Below, one piece after another: positions 5,501 to 12,616 of a stretch of DNA of 14,233 nucleotides (position 1 is the first letter of the stretch; every line of letters starts with the position of its first letter). This stretch comes from Oscillospiraceae bacterium (lineage in GTDB: Bacteria > Bacillota > Clostridia > Oscillospirales > Acutalibacteraceae): the NCBI GenBank assembly GCA_902796535.1, contig CADBPL010000146.1:1-14233 (forward strand), read 5' to 3'. The notes under the pieces were generated by a model that worked only from the letters and a program-made list of their open reading frames with translations, was not told the DNA's origin and did no database searches. Position numbers and translations under genes: made by a program.

Positions 5501-6996
5501 TTATTTTCCTCGTTATCCCTCAGTACCTGCGTCCAGTTGCGCTGGAACTCGTCATAGGTTTTAGCCAGATAGATTTTGCCCTTGTTGTTGTGGCAGAAGT
5601 AGAAATATTTGGTGTCTTTGGGGTTCAGCGCGGCCTCGATAGCGTCGGTGCCGGGGTTGCAGATGGGGCCGGCGGGCAGACCGGAGCGCGTGCCGTTGGT
5701 GTCGTAGCTGCTCAGATAAGCGGAAGCCGCGGCGCCGCCAATGGCCTGCGTGAGGTAATTGGAAACGTAGTTTTTGGTGGAATCGCAGCCCAGCGTCGGG
5801 TAAGAGGCGGGGTTGTTCAGACGGTTGTGGATAACGGAGGAGATGGCGGGCATCTGCTCGGCGTTCGCCGCCTCCTTTTGAATGATGGAGGCGATGATGA
5901 TGATTTGATCCTGCGTCAGGCCGAGCTTCTTGGCCTGCTTGTCATAGACCTCCGTCCATTTGGTCTCAAAGTTTTTGAGCAGCTTGCGAATGACGCTGTT
6001 TGGGTTTTCGCCAATGCCGTGTTCTTTGTCGGAAACAAAGAAATCATAGGTATCGGGGAACATATAGCCCTCCAGCGTAAAGTAACGGCTGCCGTCTTTC
6101 GGAATATTTTCAATGAAGGAATTTTCAAACGTGACCTCGCGAAGCGCGGTGTAGAGATATTCCTTGGGGCAGACTTTGTTTTTATCCAGTTTTTCGATCA
6201 TCTGCTGGATCGTCCAGCCCTCCGGGAAATACAGGCGGATGGTTTCTTCCGACGTCTGGTTTTCGCGCATGGCGTTGAGCATTCCCTCAACGCCCATATT
6301 GGCCGTCAGGTAGTAAACGCCGTTGAGATATTTCTTTTCGTTGAAGTCGCGGAAATTGGTAAACTGCTTGCAAAACCAGGGATGCTTGATCAGCCCTTTG
6401 CCGCTGAGCGCGTCAATGATCTTTTCGGAATCGGCGCCCTTTTCAATGGAAACCGTCACGAGCTTGTCCTCACGGCCCAGAGCCAGCACATCGTTCATGC
6501 AGGAGATGATATAGACGGACAGCAGGGTGGAGCACAAAACGACAAGGCAGGTCGCCAGCAGGCGCTTGAGGCGGTTGACTCTTCGCTGCTCTTTTTTGCG
6601 TTCTGCATTCAGGCGCTTCTGCTCTTCCTTTTCTTCTTCGGAAATCTCCTGCTGCTTGCGCCGCGCGGGCGGCTGATGATTGGCAAAATAGATCGCCTTA
6701 TCCTTGCGCTTGGGCATTTCATCCTGTTTGTTGGGTTCACGCAGCGCGTTTTCATCGATGTCAACATGGAAGTTTTGCACGACTTCACGGCGGCTGACCG
6801 GAATGCCGCCGTCAGCGCCGGCGCCGCTGTTCGGCGACCCCTGCTGATTCTGCCTGGCAATCGCCGCCTGCTTGGCCTGCTGAATTTCACGGCGGAACCG
6901 TTCATTCTCTACGGCCTGTTGGTGGTCATGCTCCGCAAGCCATGCGTCAAAATCATCGTTTTCCTGGTTGATGTTTTTGTTTTTGCTTTCGTCCAT
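5497..6996 (-). CDS. mltG: Endolytic murein transglycosylase MltG (YceG-like)
   Basis: Cuts nascent peptidoglycan glycan strands at the outer face of the membrane and so sets strand length. It has 499 residues, longer than the E. coli protein (340) because of a cytoplasmic tail of about 145 residues. The tail is charged and rich in Gln, Glu, Lys and Arg, with a likely helical stretch at 112-147. One membrane segment spans about 146-166. The LysM-like part and the YceG catalytic domain follow outside. Visible signatures are EGYMFPDTYDF (309-319), ASIIQKEA (369-376) with E375 as catalytic glutamate, VIHNRL (388-393) and GLPAGPICNPG (439-449). The SD AGGAG lies 8 bases before ATG 6996. It follows the cyclo-ligase gene after 13 bases and overlaps the U32 gene by 4. 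Long cytoplasmic tails on MltG are known in other Gram-positive bacteria such as pneumococci. Confidence 0.94.
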   Translation of the reverse strand: MDESKNKNINQENDDFDAWLAEHDHQQAVENERFRREIQQAKQAAIARQNQQGSPNSGAGADGGIPVSRREVVQNFHVDIDENALREPNKQDEMPKRKDKAIYFANHQPPARRKQQEISEEEKEEQKRLNAERKKEQRRVNRLKRLLATCLVVLCSTLLSVYIISCMNDVLALGREDKLVTVSIEKGADSEKIIDALSGKGLIKHPWFCKQFTNFRDFNEKKYLNGVYYLTANMGVEGMLNAMRENQTSEETIRLYFPEGWTIQQMIEKLDKNKVCPKEYLYTALREVTFENSFIENIPKDGSRYFTLEGYMFPDTYDFFVSDKEHGIGENPNSVIRKLLKNFETKWTEVYDKQAKKLGLTQDQIIIIASIIQKEAANAEQMPAISSVIHNRLNNPASYPTLGCDSTKNYVSNYLTQAIGGAAASAYLSSYDTNGTRSGLPAGPICNPGTDAIEAALNPKDTKYFYFCHNNKGKIYLAKTYDEFQRNWTQVLRDNEENK

Positions 6997-7009
6997 GGTT
7001 TAACTCCTG

Positions 7010-7591
7010 TCAGTTGTTGCAAAAATACGTGTCTTTATCCGTTACGACAATGTCTACTTTGCGGTCATATCGTCCGTGCGGTATTTCCTCTTCCATACAG
7101 CAGTCATACACCAAACCGATGGTGGCGCCGCGGTAAGAAGCCAAAAAGCGGTCATAATATCCTTTGCCGTAGCCGGTGCGGTAGCCGGTACGGTCGAGGG
7201 CGAGCGCCGGAACGATGCAAACGCTCGCCGTGTCGCCCGGAACGGGTCGGCAGTGTTCTTTTGGCTCGGGGATGGCGTGCAGGCCCGGCGCCAGATCGTC
7301 CCACGCATGAACCACAAAAAAGTCCATATCGGTTGTTTCCGGCTTGCAGCGGGGCAGGGCGACGGTTTTGCCGCTTGCCCAGGCGCGTTCGATCAGCCGT
7401 CTGGTGTCGACCTCCAGCGCCGTGGAACAGTAAATGAGCAGGCAGGGGCTTTCCCGATACTTCCACAGGTTGAGCAGCCTGTTTTCGATTTTGAAATCCA
7501 ACTGCTGCTTTTCACTGCGCTTCATGGATCGGCGCTTTGCCAGCGCCTGCCGGCGGATCTGCTGCTTGAGCGGACGGATGTCGTCATTCAT
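7010..7591 (-). CDS. 5-formyltetrahydrofolate cyclo-ligase
   Basis: ATP-dependent conversion of 5-formyltetrahydrofolate to 5,10-methenyltetrahydrofolate, which returns a storage folate to the one-carbon pool. I start it at ATG 7591, giving 193 residues as usual for the family. A longer frame upstream would run deep into the neighbouring gene. An N-terminal basic helix (LKQQIRRQALAKRR) resembles the start of the family domain. The hallmark GYGKGYYDRFL (140-150), near the C-terminus, is the nucleotide and substrate-binding signature, followed by D180-IVVT. It overlaps the DJ-1 gene's stop by 8 bases, with GGGAG about 10 bases upstream as SD, so coupling is likely. Folate one-carbon supply and thymidylate kinase at the head of this run both bear on thymidylate metabolism, though a direct link is inference. 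Confidence 0.92.
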   Translation of the reverse strand: MNDDIRPLKQQIRRQALAKRRSMKRSEKQQLDFKIENRLLNLWKYRESPCLLIYCSTALEVDTRRLIERAWASGKTVALPRCKPETTDMDFFVVHAWDDLAPGLHAIPEPKEHCRPVPGDTASVCIVPALALDRTGYRTGYGKGYYDRFLASYRGATIGLVYDCCMEEEIPHGRYDRKVDIVVTDKDTYFCNN

Positions 7592-8126
7592 GGCACAGCG
7601 ACTCCCACAGCTTCTGCGCCATATCCTCGCCGATAAAGGCCTTTGCAATGGCGGTGCCGAATTCCAGCGCGACGCCGCAGGAACGGCCGGTGATCACGTT
7701 GCCGTCAACGCAAACGGGTTTGTCTGAAACCTCGGCGCCTTCGAGCAGCCCTTCAAAACCGGGGAAGCAGCAGGCCTTGCGCCCGCGGAGCATACCCTTT
7801 TGGCCGAGAATGCTCGGCGCGGCGCAAATGGCGCACACCAGCCGGCCGTTTTCATAAGCGTAATCCACAAACGCCATGACCTCGGCGTTGTTCTGCAAAT
7901 TGGTCGTGCCGGGCATTCCGCCGGGCAGTACAACGGCGTCCAGGTCCCGGTTCATTTCGGCCTGCTCCAGCGTCAGATCGGTCTGCACTGTGATTTTGTG
8001 AGAACCGCTCACGAGGCTGCCGGTAACGCCGACGGTCGCGACCTCGAGCCCGGCGCGGCGCAGCACGTCGACTGTGGCCAGCGCTTCCACTTCTTCAAAG
8101 CCTTCCGCTAAAAAAACGTAGATCAT
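7584..8126 (-). CDS. DJ-1/PfpI family protein (YajL/ThiJ type)
   Basis: Class I glutamine-amidotransferase-like fold of the DJ-1 superfamily, whose members are reported as glyoxalase III, deglycase or oxidative-stress chaperones; the true activity is disputed and cannot be chosen here. It has 180 residues, typical of the bacterial DJ-1 branch. The nucleophile elbow is AICAAPSILG with C101 equivalent to human C106, and E14 in EGFEEVE is placed like human E18, which lowers the pKa of that cysteine. VVLPGGMPG (65-73) is the conserved loop after strand three. Start ATG 8126 has AAAGGAACC 8 bases upstream. It follows the GNAT gene after 13 bases and overlaps the cyclo-ligase start by 8 bases. Confidence 0.91.
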   Translation of the reverse strand: MIYVFLAEGFEEVEALATVDVLRRAGLEVATVGVTGSLVSGSHKITVQTDLTLEQAEMNRDLDAVVLPGGMPGTTNLQNNAEVMAFVDYAYENGRLVCAICAAPSILGQKGMLRGRKACCFPGFEGLLEGAEVSDKPVCVDGNVITGRSCGVALEFGTAIAKAFIGEDMAQKLWESLCHE

Positions 8127-8139
8127 GGTATGGTTCCTT

Positions 8140-8802
8140 TCATTCCATTGTCAGCCCGATGTAAGCGTTGTCGGGCAGTTTTGTTTTTGCCGTTTCGGTC
8201 AGCGGCAGCAACATGCCGCAGGGGTGTTCTTTTTGGGGATCGGGTATTCTGATCCGGTCGTCGTCAACGCTGAACAGCATTCCGTTTATTTCAATGATCG
8301 GGTAATGGAAGGTTTTCGCTTCCTCTTTCATATAGCGCAAATGCACGTCGGACCACAGAAAACGGTCGGTTGTCTGATCAAACGCAGCGGCGGCGTCTGC
8401 CCGAACGGTGCGGGCGTAAAACGCGGTCTGATAGCCAAAGCGCGCATAGTAGTCGAACAGGGCGGGGGAGGCGGGCACCAGCGCGATATACTGCGCGCCG
8501 TTATTGAAAGCGTATTCCTTGGCTTTTTGCAGCAGCCGCGCCATATATCCCTGCCCGCGGTGCTTTTTGAAGGTAGCCGCCGCAAACAGATAAAACGCTT
8601 TGTGTGCCTCGTCACCCGTCTGAATGGCGCCGTCCAGCAGGTAGAGCGCGCTGATCAGCGCGCCGTTTTCGCTTTCGGTCAGCGCAGCGGCGCCGTCGTG
8701 GCGGCTGAGAAAAAAGCGGATATAGGCTTCTTCATCGCCAAAAGCTTCCCGCCACAGCGAGACGGCCTCTTCGGTTTGCCGCTCGTTTTCAAATGCGATC
8801 AA
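8140..8802 (-). CDS. GNAT family N-acetyltransferase
   Basis: Probable acetyl-CoA-dependent acyl transfer to an amine; the acceptor is unknown. The start is TTG 8802, with GAGGGG 5 bases upstream. The product is 220 residues, longer than a minimal GNAT domain. Residues 1-125 carry the fold: FAAATFKKHRGQGYMARLL holds beta-4 and motif A, with HRGQGY (81-86) as the pyrophosphate-binding loop. ALVPASPALFDYYARFGYQT (107-126) is the motif B region. The remaining 95 residues look like a second, shorter domain ending in LPDNAYIGLTME, reminiscent of the two-part Eis-like acetyltransferases, but this is a tentative comparison. It lies 9 bases after the DUF2156 gene, itself of GNAT fold, so two acyltransferases stand side by side. 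Confidence 0.86.
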   Translation of the reverse strand: MIAFENERQTEEAVSLWREAFGDEEAYIRFFLSRHDGAAALTESENGALISALYLLDGAIQTGDEAHKAFYLFAAATFKKHRGQGYMARLLQKAKEYAFNNGAQYIALVPASPALFDYYARFGYQTAFYARTVRADAAAAFDQTTDRFLWSDVHLRYMKEEAKTFHYPIIEINGMLFSVDDDRIRIPDPQKEHPCGMLLPLTETAKTKLPDNAYIGLTME

Positions 8803-8811
8803 GCGAACCCC

Positions 8812-9702
8812 TCACTTTTCGATGGCGTTGATCTTTTTCAGCCAGATTGCCGGGTGATACGATTGCTTTGCCCGGCGCAGACCGGGCGCGCCGGCGTCTT
8901 CTTCCCGGTTGATATAAAGATAATCCGCCTGCAGGCGGCGAGCCATTTCGCGGTTGATCATCTGATAAGCGCCTCTCACGTCGGCATAGGCCTTTTCAAA
9001 GTGGGCGCAAAAGGTGGTTTGATTCAGCCTTTCTCCGAACGAAAACGCGACCACGCGCCCGCCGGCGCGGATCAGACCGCCGTAAAAGCCCAGCTCGTCA
9101 TAATGCGCCATGGCCAGATTGAGCACATTGTGTTCGGCGGAAAGCTGAACCTCGTCTTTATATTCGTTCAGCCGAAGCCAACGCTCGTTCATTTCGGCAC
9201 ATTGACCGATGTTTTTGCGGTTGATCTCTTCAAAAGTCCAATCCGGGTAATTCCGCTCAAAGGCGGCGATGTGATTGCGCTTGTCGTGATATTTTCGACC
9301 GGAAAGGCCGGCAAGCGCTTCGGAGGCGTAGATATATTCAAAAAAGTCTTCATTAACGGAAAAGGAAAAGCGGTTTGGAAAAAGCCGGTCGATCCGCTGT
9401 GCTTCCTGTTCGGAGCACCCGTAAAGGAAGAGCCGGTGACCGCGCTGCCCGGCAAGGGCGGAAAGCTCCTCGATCGTTTTGGCAAAATCGCCGCTGCCCT
9501 GCGGACAGCTGAAGCTGGATTCGTCCTGCGTTTGGAAGGCGATGACCAGCATATCGTCGCTCAGGCTGATCTGCGTGTGATAGATTTTTCGCCAGATGAA
9601 CACGTTGCCGAACGCGTATTCGCAGCTTTGGCATTCGCATTGGCGCAGGATGGCTTCGGCTCGGGGCTTGTCCTGCAAGGTGATCTCATGAAAATCAAGC
9701 AA
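8812..9702 (-). CDS. DUF2156 / phosphatidylglycerol lysyltransferase-like protein
   Basis: Related to the catalytic C-terminal domain of MprF, which transfers an aminoacyl group from tRNA to phosphatidylglycerol; soluble stand-alone members like this one have no established substrate. I start it at TTG 9702, as GAGGGGG lies 7 bases before it and the start overlaps the tmk stop by 8 bases. Extending upstream in the same frame would run over 150 bases inside tmk. It has 296 residues and no membrane segment. Family features are the paired GNAT-like halves, GRKYHDKRNHIAAFERNYPD in the centre, and the stretch GGLIRAGGRVVAFSFGERL with YQMINREMAR near the end. A role in lipid aminoacylation is only a family-based suggestion. 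Confidence 0.85.
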   Translation of the reverse strand: MLDFHEITLQDKPRAEAILRQCECQSCEYAFGNVFIWRKIYHTQISLSDDMLVIAFQTQDESSFSCPQGSGDFAKTIEELSALAGQRGHRLFLYGCSEQEAQRIDRLFPNRFSFSVNEDFFEYIYASEALAGLSGRKYHDKRNHIAAFERNYPDWTFEEINRKNIGQCAEMNERWLRLNEYKDEVQLSAEHNVLNLAMAHYDELGFYGGLIRAGGRVVAFSFGERLNQTTFCAHFEKAYADVRGAYQMINREMARRLQADYLYINREEDAGAPGLRRAKQSYHPAIWLKKINAIEK

Positions 9703-10366
9703 GCAAAAACCCCCTCGGCAGCAGTTCAAAAATTTGTTTTGCGATGGTTTCAACGGGGAGCGGCTTGCCGTCGAGTGAACAGGGGACGACGTGCCAGCCG
9801 AGCTTACCGGCGGCGTACATGGCTGCTGCGCGGCAGCGGTTGAGGTAGGCAACGTCCGCCTCGTGCACGTCCTGCTCGGTGTTGGTGGCGCGGCAGCGTT
9901 CTTTCATCAGCTGCTGTGAAACCGCAACAGGCATATCCAGGTAGATCACAAAATCGGGCTTCGGAATGCCGAGCTTACTGTATTCAAAGTCTTCCAGCCA
10001 GGTCAGATACCCGTCCCATTCCGCCTGCGGTATCTTTTCAAGCTGATGGTAGGCGTTGGAGGTGGTGTAGCGGTCGGCCACGATCAGCTTGCCGCTTCGG
10101 TAATCATCGCCCCAGTGCTGCCTGAAGCTGGCGAAGCGGTCGACCGCAAAAAAGGCCGAGGCGGCATAAGCGCCCACGTCTTCCGCTTTTTTGCCGAACG
10201 CGCCGCCCAGATACATCCGCACCAGCGTGCTCGATGGGTCGTCATAATCCGGCAGCTTGATCTGCCGGTAAGCGCAGCCGAGCGCGTCGAGTTTTGATTT
10301 TAGCTGTTCGATCTGGGTGGATTTTCCGCTTCCGTCCAGCCCTTCGATCACGATCAGTTTGCCCAT
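9695..10366 (-). CDS. tmk: Thymidylate kinase
   Basis: Phosphorylates dTMP to dTDP with ATP, an essential step of DNA precursor synthesis in the cytoplasm. It has 223 residues, a typical length. The P-loop is GLDGSGKST (9-17). DRY (98-100) in VADRYTTSNAY is the conserved dTMP-binding motif. KPDFVIYLDMP marks the strand before the LID region, whose KERCRATNTEQD is rich in charges. It is the first gene of the seven-gene minus-strand run, about 82 bases downstream of its predicted transcription start. No SD lies at the normal distance from ATG 10366; AAAGGA lies about 28 bases upstream beyond a small hairpin. In many Clostridia and Bacilli tmk lies near holB, but here a DUF2156 gene follows. Confidence 0.95.
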   Translation of the reverse strand: MGKLIVIEGLDGSGKSTQIEQLKSKLDALGCAYRQIKLPDYDDPSSTLVRMYLGGAFGKKAEDVGAYAASAFFAVDRFASFRQHWGDDYRSGKLIVADRYTTSNAYHQLEKIPQAEWDGYLTWLEDFEYSKLGIPKPDFVIYLDMPVAVSQQLMKERCRATNTEQDVHEADVAYLNRCRAAAMYAAGKLGWHVVPCSLDGKPLPVETIAKQIFELLPRGFLLA

Positions 10367-10373
10367 ATTTTCT

Positions 10374-10400
10374 GCCGAACCCGTGAAGGCGGCTTCCTTT
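10374..10400 (-). promoter_or_regulatory. tmk ribosome-binding region with hairpin between SD and start
   Basis: On the minus strand AAAGGA (10400-10395) is the only good SD near tmk. One base later GCCG (10393-10390) pairs with CGGC (10377-10374), with two further C-G pairs inside (10389-10388 with 10381-10380). Seven unpaired bases then precede the ATG. Unfolded, the gap is 28 bases; folded, the SD stands 8 bases from the start, an ideal distance. No ATG, GTG or TTG lies at normal distance after the SD. Confidence 0.45.
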
Positions 10401-10454
10401 CTGTATACTCACCGGAATGGCACTGCAAATAGCATAGCCCATAATTTACATAGT

Positions 10455-10483
10455 ATAATAACATAATTATTAAAAATATTCAA
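10455..10483 (-). promoter_or_regulatory. Sigma-A promoter of the tmk-U32 run
   Basis: Read on the minus strand, TTGAAT (10483-10478) and TATTAT (10460-10455) are separated by 17 bases, and TGT just before the -10 gives an extended -10. The area is strongly A+T-rich compared with its surroundings. The predicted start is near 10448. It is the only evident promoter for the seven genes below it. Confidence 0.75.
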
Positions 10484-10537
10484 TGCTTTTCCGTATTTTG
10501 CCTGCATGAAATTTGAGAAACCTTCAAAAATGTTCTC

Positions 10538-10566
10538 TTGAAAAAAGCTTATCAATATGATATTAT
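10538..10566 (+). promoter_or_regulatory. Sigma-A promoter of the membrane protein gene
   Basis: TTGAAA (10538-10543) and TATTAT (10561-10566) are 17 bases apart, with TGA before the -10 as an extended element. Transcription would start near 10573, only about 17 bases before the ATG, so the leader is short and contains just the SD. It diverges from the tmk promoter, with 54 bases between the two -35 elements. Confidence 0.78.
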
Positions 10567-10589
10567 AACGCCGAAAGAGAGGCGCTTTT

Positions 10590-11426
10590 ATGGAAAAAAC
10601 AGCTTTTAACCGTAAACCGTTCAACATTTTATGGATCGTTCTGGCTGCGATTTATGTTATCTGGATGACCTTTTTCCTCAAGTATGACACGTATCCGGGC
10701 GCAGAGACCGGCATTAACGGCAGCAAAACCGTATATGTTCTGTGGACTGTGTTTTCAACGGCGGCGCTGCTGATGTTTCCGGTTTACATCAAGTGGTTCC
10801 TCGGCGCAAAAGAGCCGGGCAGGGGGCTGCGCATTTTTTGCCTGATCAACCTGATCTTCGGCTGCGTTTTTGTCACATGGTACGGCTTTTTTCTCAATCC
10901 GTTTGAATATACGGCGAGCATGATCGGCCTGCAGTTTCCGTGGCATTTCAAAATGTGGGGTCTGTTCGCCACGCTTTCTGTTTTCACGAACGTGCTCTAT
11001 GCATACCGTTCCAATCAGTATTACGGCAAGGCGGGCGTTCTCTGCGGCTCCCTGGGCTGTGCGGCGATTTTTGTGACCATTAACGTACCGTCGGCCGGCG
11101 AGGAGCTGATTTTGAACTCGCTGCGCTGTATGTCCCATTGGACGGGCGCTTTGCTGTTTGCCTTCCTGATGGCGGCGTCCATTGTAATCTTTCTGGTGCA
11201 TCAGGCCAGACAAAAGGACGTTCGCTATATCATCGTCACTGCTTTATTCTGCGCGATTCTGGTTCTGATGCTTGTTTTGCTTGCTGTTATCGGCAAGGAC
11301 GGCGTGATCGAAGGGCTGCCGATGTGGGCGGCTTATCTGGTGCTGTTCCTGATCAACTTCACCGGTTTATTCCGCACCGGGCAGACGCCTGCTGTTGAAC
11401 CGGCGAAAGAAACGGTTACAAAATAA
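10590..11426 (+). CDS. Unrecognised integral membrane protein, about eight helices
   Basis: I do not recognise this family. It has 278 residues, and ATG 10590 has GAGAGG 7 bases upstream. Hydrophobic segments lie at about 11-30, 48-70, 81-102, 121-139, 147-165, 183-203, 213-235 and 244-261, so both ends would lie on the same side, probably in the cytoplasm. The linker at 31-47 (KYDTYPGAETGING) and the stretch 103-120 (NPFEYTASMIGLQFPWHFK) are polar or amphipathic. The latter, with W118, H119 and K121, and the SLRCMSHW segment at 177-184 are the most distinctive parts. No transporter signature, nucleotide-binding site or enzyme motif is seen. It has its own promoter, is divergent from tmk, and no terminator separates it from the aldolase, so some readthrough into the sugar genes is possible. 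Confidence 0.8.
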   Translation: MEKTAFNRKPFNILWIVLAAIYVIWMTFFLKYDTYPGAETGINGSKTVYVLWTVFSTAALLMFPVYIKWFLGAKEPGRGLRIFCLINLIFGCVFVTWYGFFLNPFEYTASMIGLQFPWHFKMWGLFATLSVFTNVLYAYRSNQYYGKAGVLCGSLGCAAIFVTINVPSAGEELILNSLRCMSHWTGALLFAFLMAASIVIFLVHQARQKDVRYIIVTALFCAILVLMLVLLAVIGKDGVIEGLPMWAAYLVLFLINFTGLFRTGQTPAVEPAKETVTK

Positions 11427-11427
11427 C

Positions 11428-11444
11428 GTTTTGATTTGCAAAAC
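11428..11444. repeat. Short inverted repeat over the aldolase promoter -35
   Basis: GTTTTG (11428-11433) and CAAAAC (11439-11444) are perfect inverted copies around ATTTG. The right arm covers most of the -35 element (11436-11441). It could be a repressor site, or a weak stem without the T run needed for termination. A six-base arm can occur by chance. Confidence 0.35.
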
Positions 11445-11464
11445 AGAAAAAACTGTGTTATAAT
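11436..11464 (+). promoter_or_regulatory. Sigma-A promoter of the aldolase-epimerase operon
   Basis: TATAAT (11459-11464) is a perfect -10, with TGT before it as an extended element. TTGCAA (11436-11441), 17 bases upstream, matches four of six -35 positions. Transcription would begin near 11471, with AGGAGA (11485-11490) and ATG 11497 soon after. Confidence 0.78.
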
Positions 11465-11496
11465 ATTTCAGATAACAATGAAACAGGAGAAAATCA

Positions 11497-12612
11497 ATGA
11501 TCTTAGATGAATTGACCGCATTTTCCAATTTCTACGGCTCCAACGAGGAATTGGTTCTGGCGGGCGGCGGCAACACCTCCGCTAAAGACGGAAACGTCAT
11601 GTACGTCAAAGCCTCCGGCACGCAGCTGGCCACCATCACGCCCGATGGGTTTGTGGCGATGGATCGCGCAAAGCTGGCCGAAACGCTGACAAAAGCATAC
11701 CCGAACGAGGATGACGCGCGCGAATCGGCCGTGCTGGCCGATTTGAACAACGCCAGGCTCCCCGGTCAGGGCAGTAAACGCCCGAGCGTTGAAACGGTTT
11801 TGCACAGCCTGTTTGAGCAAAAATACGTGCTGCATCTTCATCCGTCGCTGGTCAACGGTTTAACGTGCAGCCGGCAGGGCAGGGCGGCGGCGCAAAAGCT
11901 GCTCAGGCGCCCGTTTATCTGGGTGGACGCGTGCAAGCCGGGTTATGTGCTTTCCAAAATCTGTGCGGATGAATTGGCGCGTTTCAAAGCCGAAACCGGT
12001 TCCCCCTGTGAAATCGTGCTGCTGCAGAACCACGGCGTTTTTGTTGCGTCGGAAACGGTCGACGGGCTGGGCGAGCTGCTCAATGAGGTGCTGGCTTCCT
12101 TCCGTGCCGCCGTTGTGCGCGAGCCTGATTTTTCGACAGGCGCTTTTGACGGGGAAAAGGCCGAAAAATGCTTTGCCGCCATTCGCAAAATTTACGGTGA
12201 GGACTGTGTGATTACCTATGAGCCGAGTGTGGAAGCGCTCAGATTTGCCGAAACGCCGGATGCGGCGCAGCGCGTGATGCGTCCGTTCACCCCCGATCAT
12301 ATCGTTTACTGCAAGCAGTATCAGGCCTACGGCTTTTGCGACGGCTGCCTGCCCGGCGCTGTGCAGAAATGTCTGGAGGAACACGGCTACCGGCCGAAAA
12401 TCATCATCATCAGCGGCTGCGGCTATTTTGCCGTTGATGAAACGGCGAAGGGCAGCCAGACGGCGGCGGCCCTGTTTGATGACGCCATGAAGATCGCGGC
12501 CTATGCCGAAAGCTTCGGCGGCGAACTGCCGATGAGCGAAGAGCTGGCGGATTTTATCGCCAATTGGGAAGTGGAGTCCTATCGCCAAAAACTGCATGAA
12601 GGAGAAGCTTAA
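11497..12612 (+). CDS. Class II aldolase/adducin family protein (sugar-phosphate aldolase type)
   Basis: Probable zinc-dependent aldolase that splits a ketose 1-phosphate into dihydroxyacetone phosphate and an aldehyde. The start ATG 11497 has AGGAGA 6 bases upstream. It has 371 residues, longer than FucA or RhaD (about 215-275). LAGGGNTSAKDG (21-32) is the phosphate-binding loop also seen at the N-terminus of the bifunctional rhamnulose-1-phosphate aldolase/dehydrogenase (RhaEW-like). E99 in SVET is in the catalytic acid/base position, and H113, H115 (HLHP) and H179 (QNHG) are the zinc ligands. Residues 230-371 are an extra region (PFTPDHIVYCKQY, IIIISGCGYFAVDE) comparable to the middle of the fused enzymes, but the dehydrogenase half is absent. 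The substrate is not certain; rhamnulose phosphate is only a family-based candidate. An epimerase gene follows 4 bases later. Confidence 0.85.
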   Translation: MILDELTAFSNFYGSNEELVLAGGGNTSAKDGNVMYVKASGTQLATITPDGFVAMDRAKLAETLTKAYPNEDDARESAVLADLNNARLPGQGSKRPSVETVLHSLFEQKYVLHLHPSLVNGLTCSRQGRAAAQKLLRRPFIWVDACKPGYVLSKICADELARFKAETGSPCEIVLLQNHGVFVASETVDGLGELLNEVLASFRAAVVREPDFSTGAFDGEKAEKCFAAIRKIYGEDCVITYEPSVEALRFAETPDAAQRVMRPFTPDHIVYCKQYQAYGFCDGCLPGAVQKCLEEHGYRPKIIIISGCGYFAVDETAKGSQTAAALFDDAMKIAAYAESFGGELPMSEELADFIANWEVESYRQKLHEGEA

Positions 12613-12616
12613 AATA

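Noticed and set aside
5590..7437. Plus-strand open frame of 615 codons opposite mltG and the cyclo-ligase
   Set aside because: It spans two confidently identified genes on the minus strand and no domain is recognisable; it is a codon-bias shadow.
8125..9843. Plus-strand open frame of 572 codons opposite GNAT, DUF2156 and tmk
   Set aside because: Same reason: it crosses three real gene boundaries and shows no family features.
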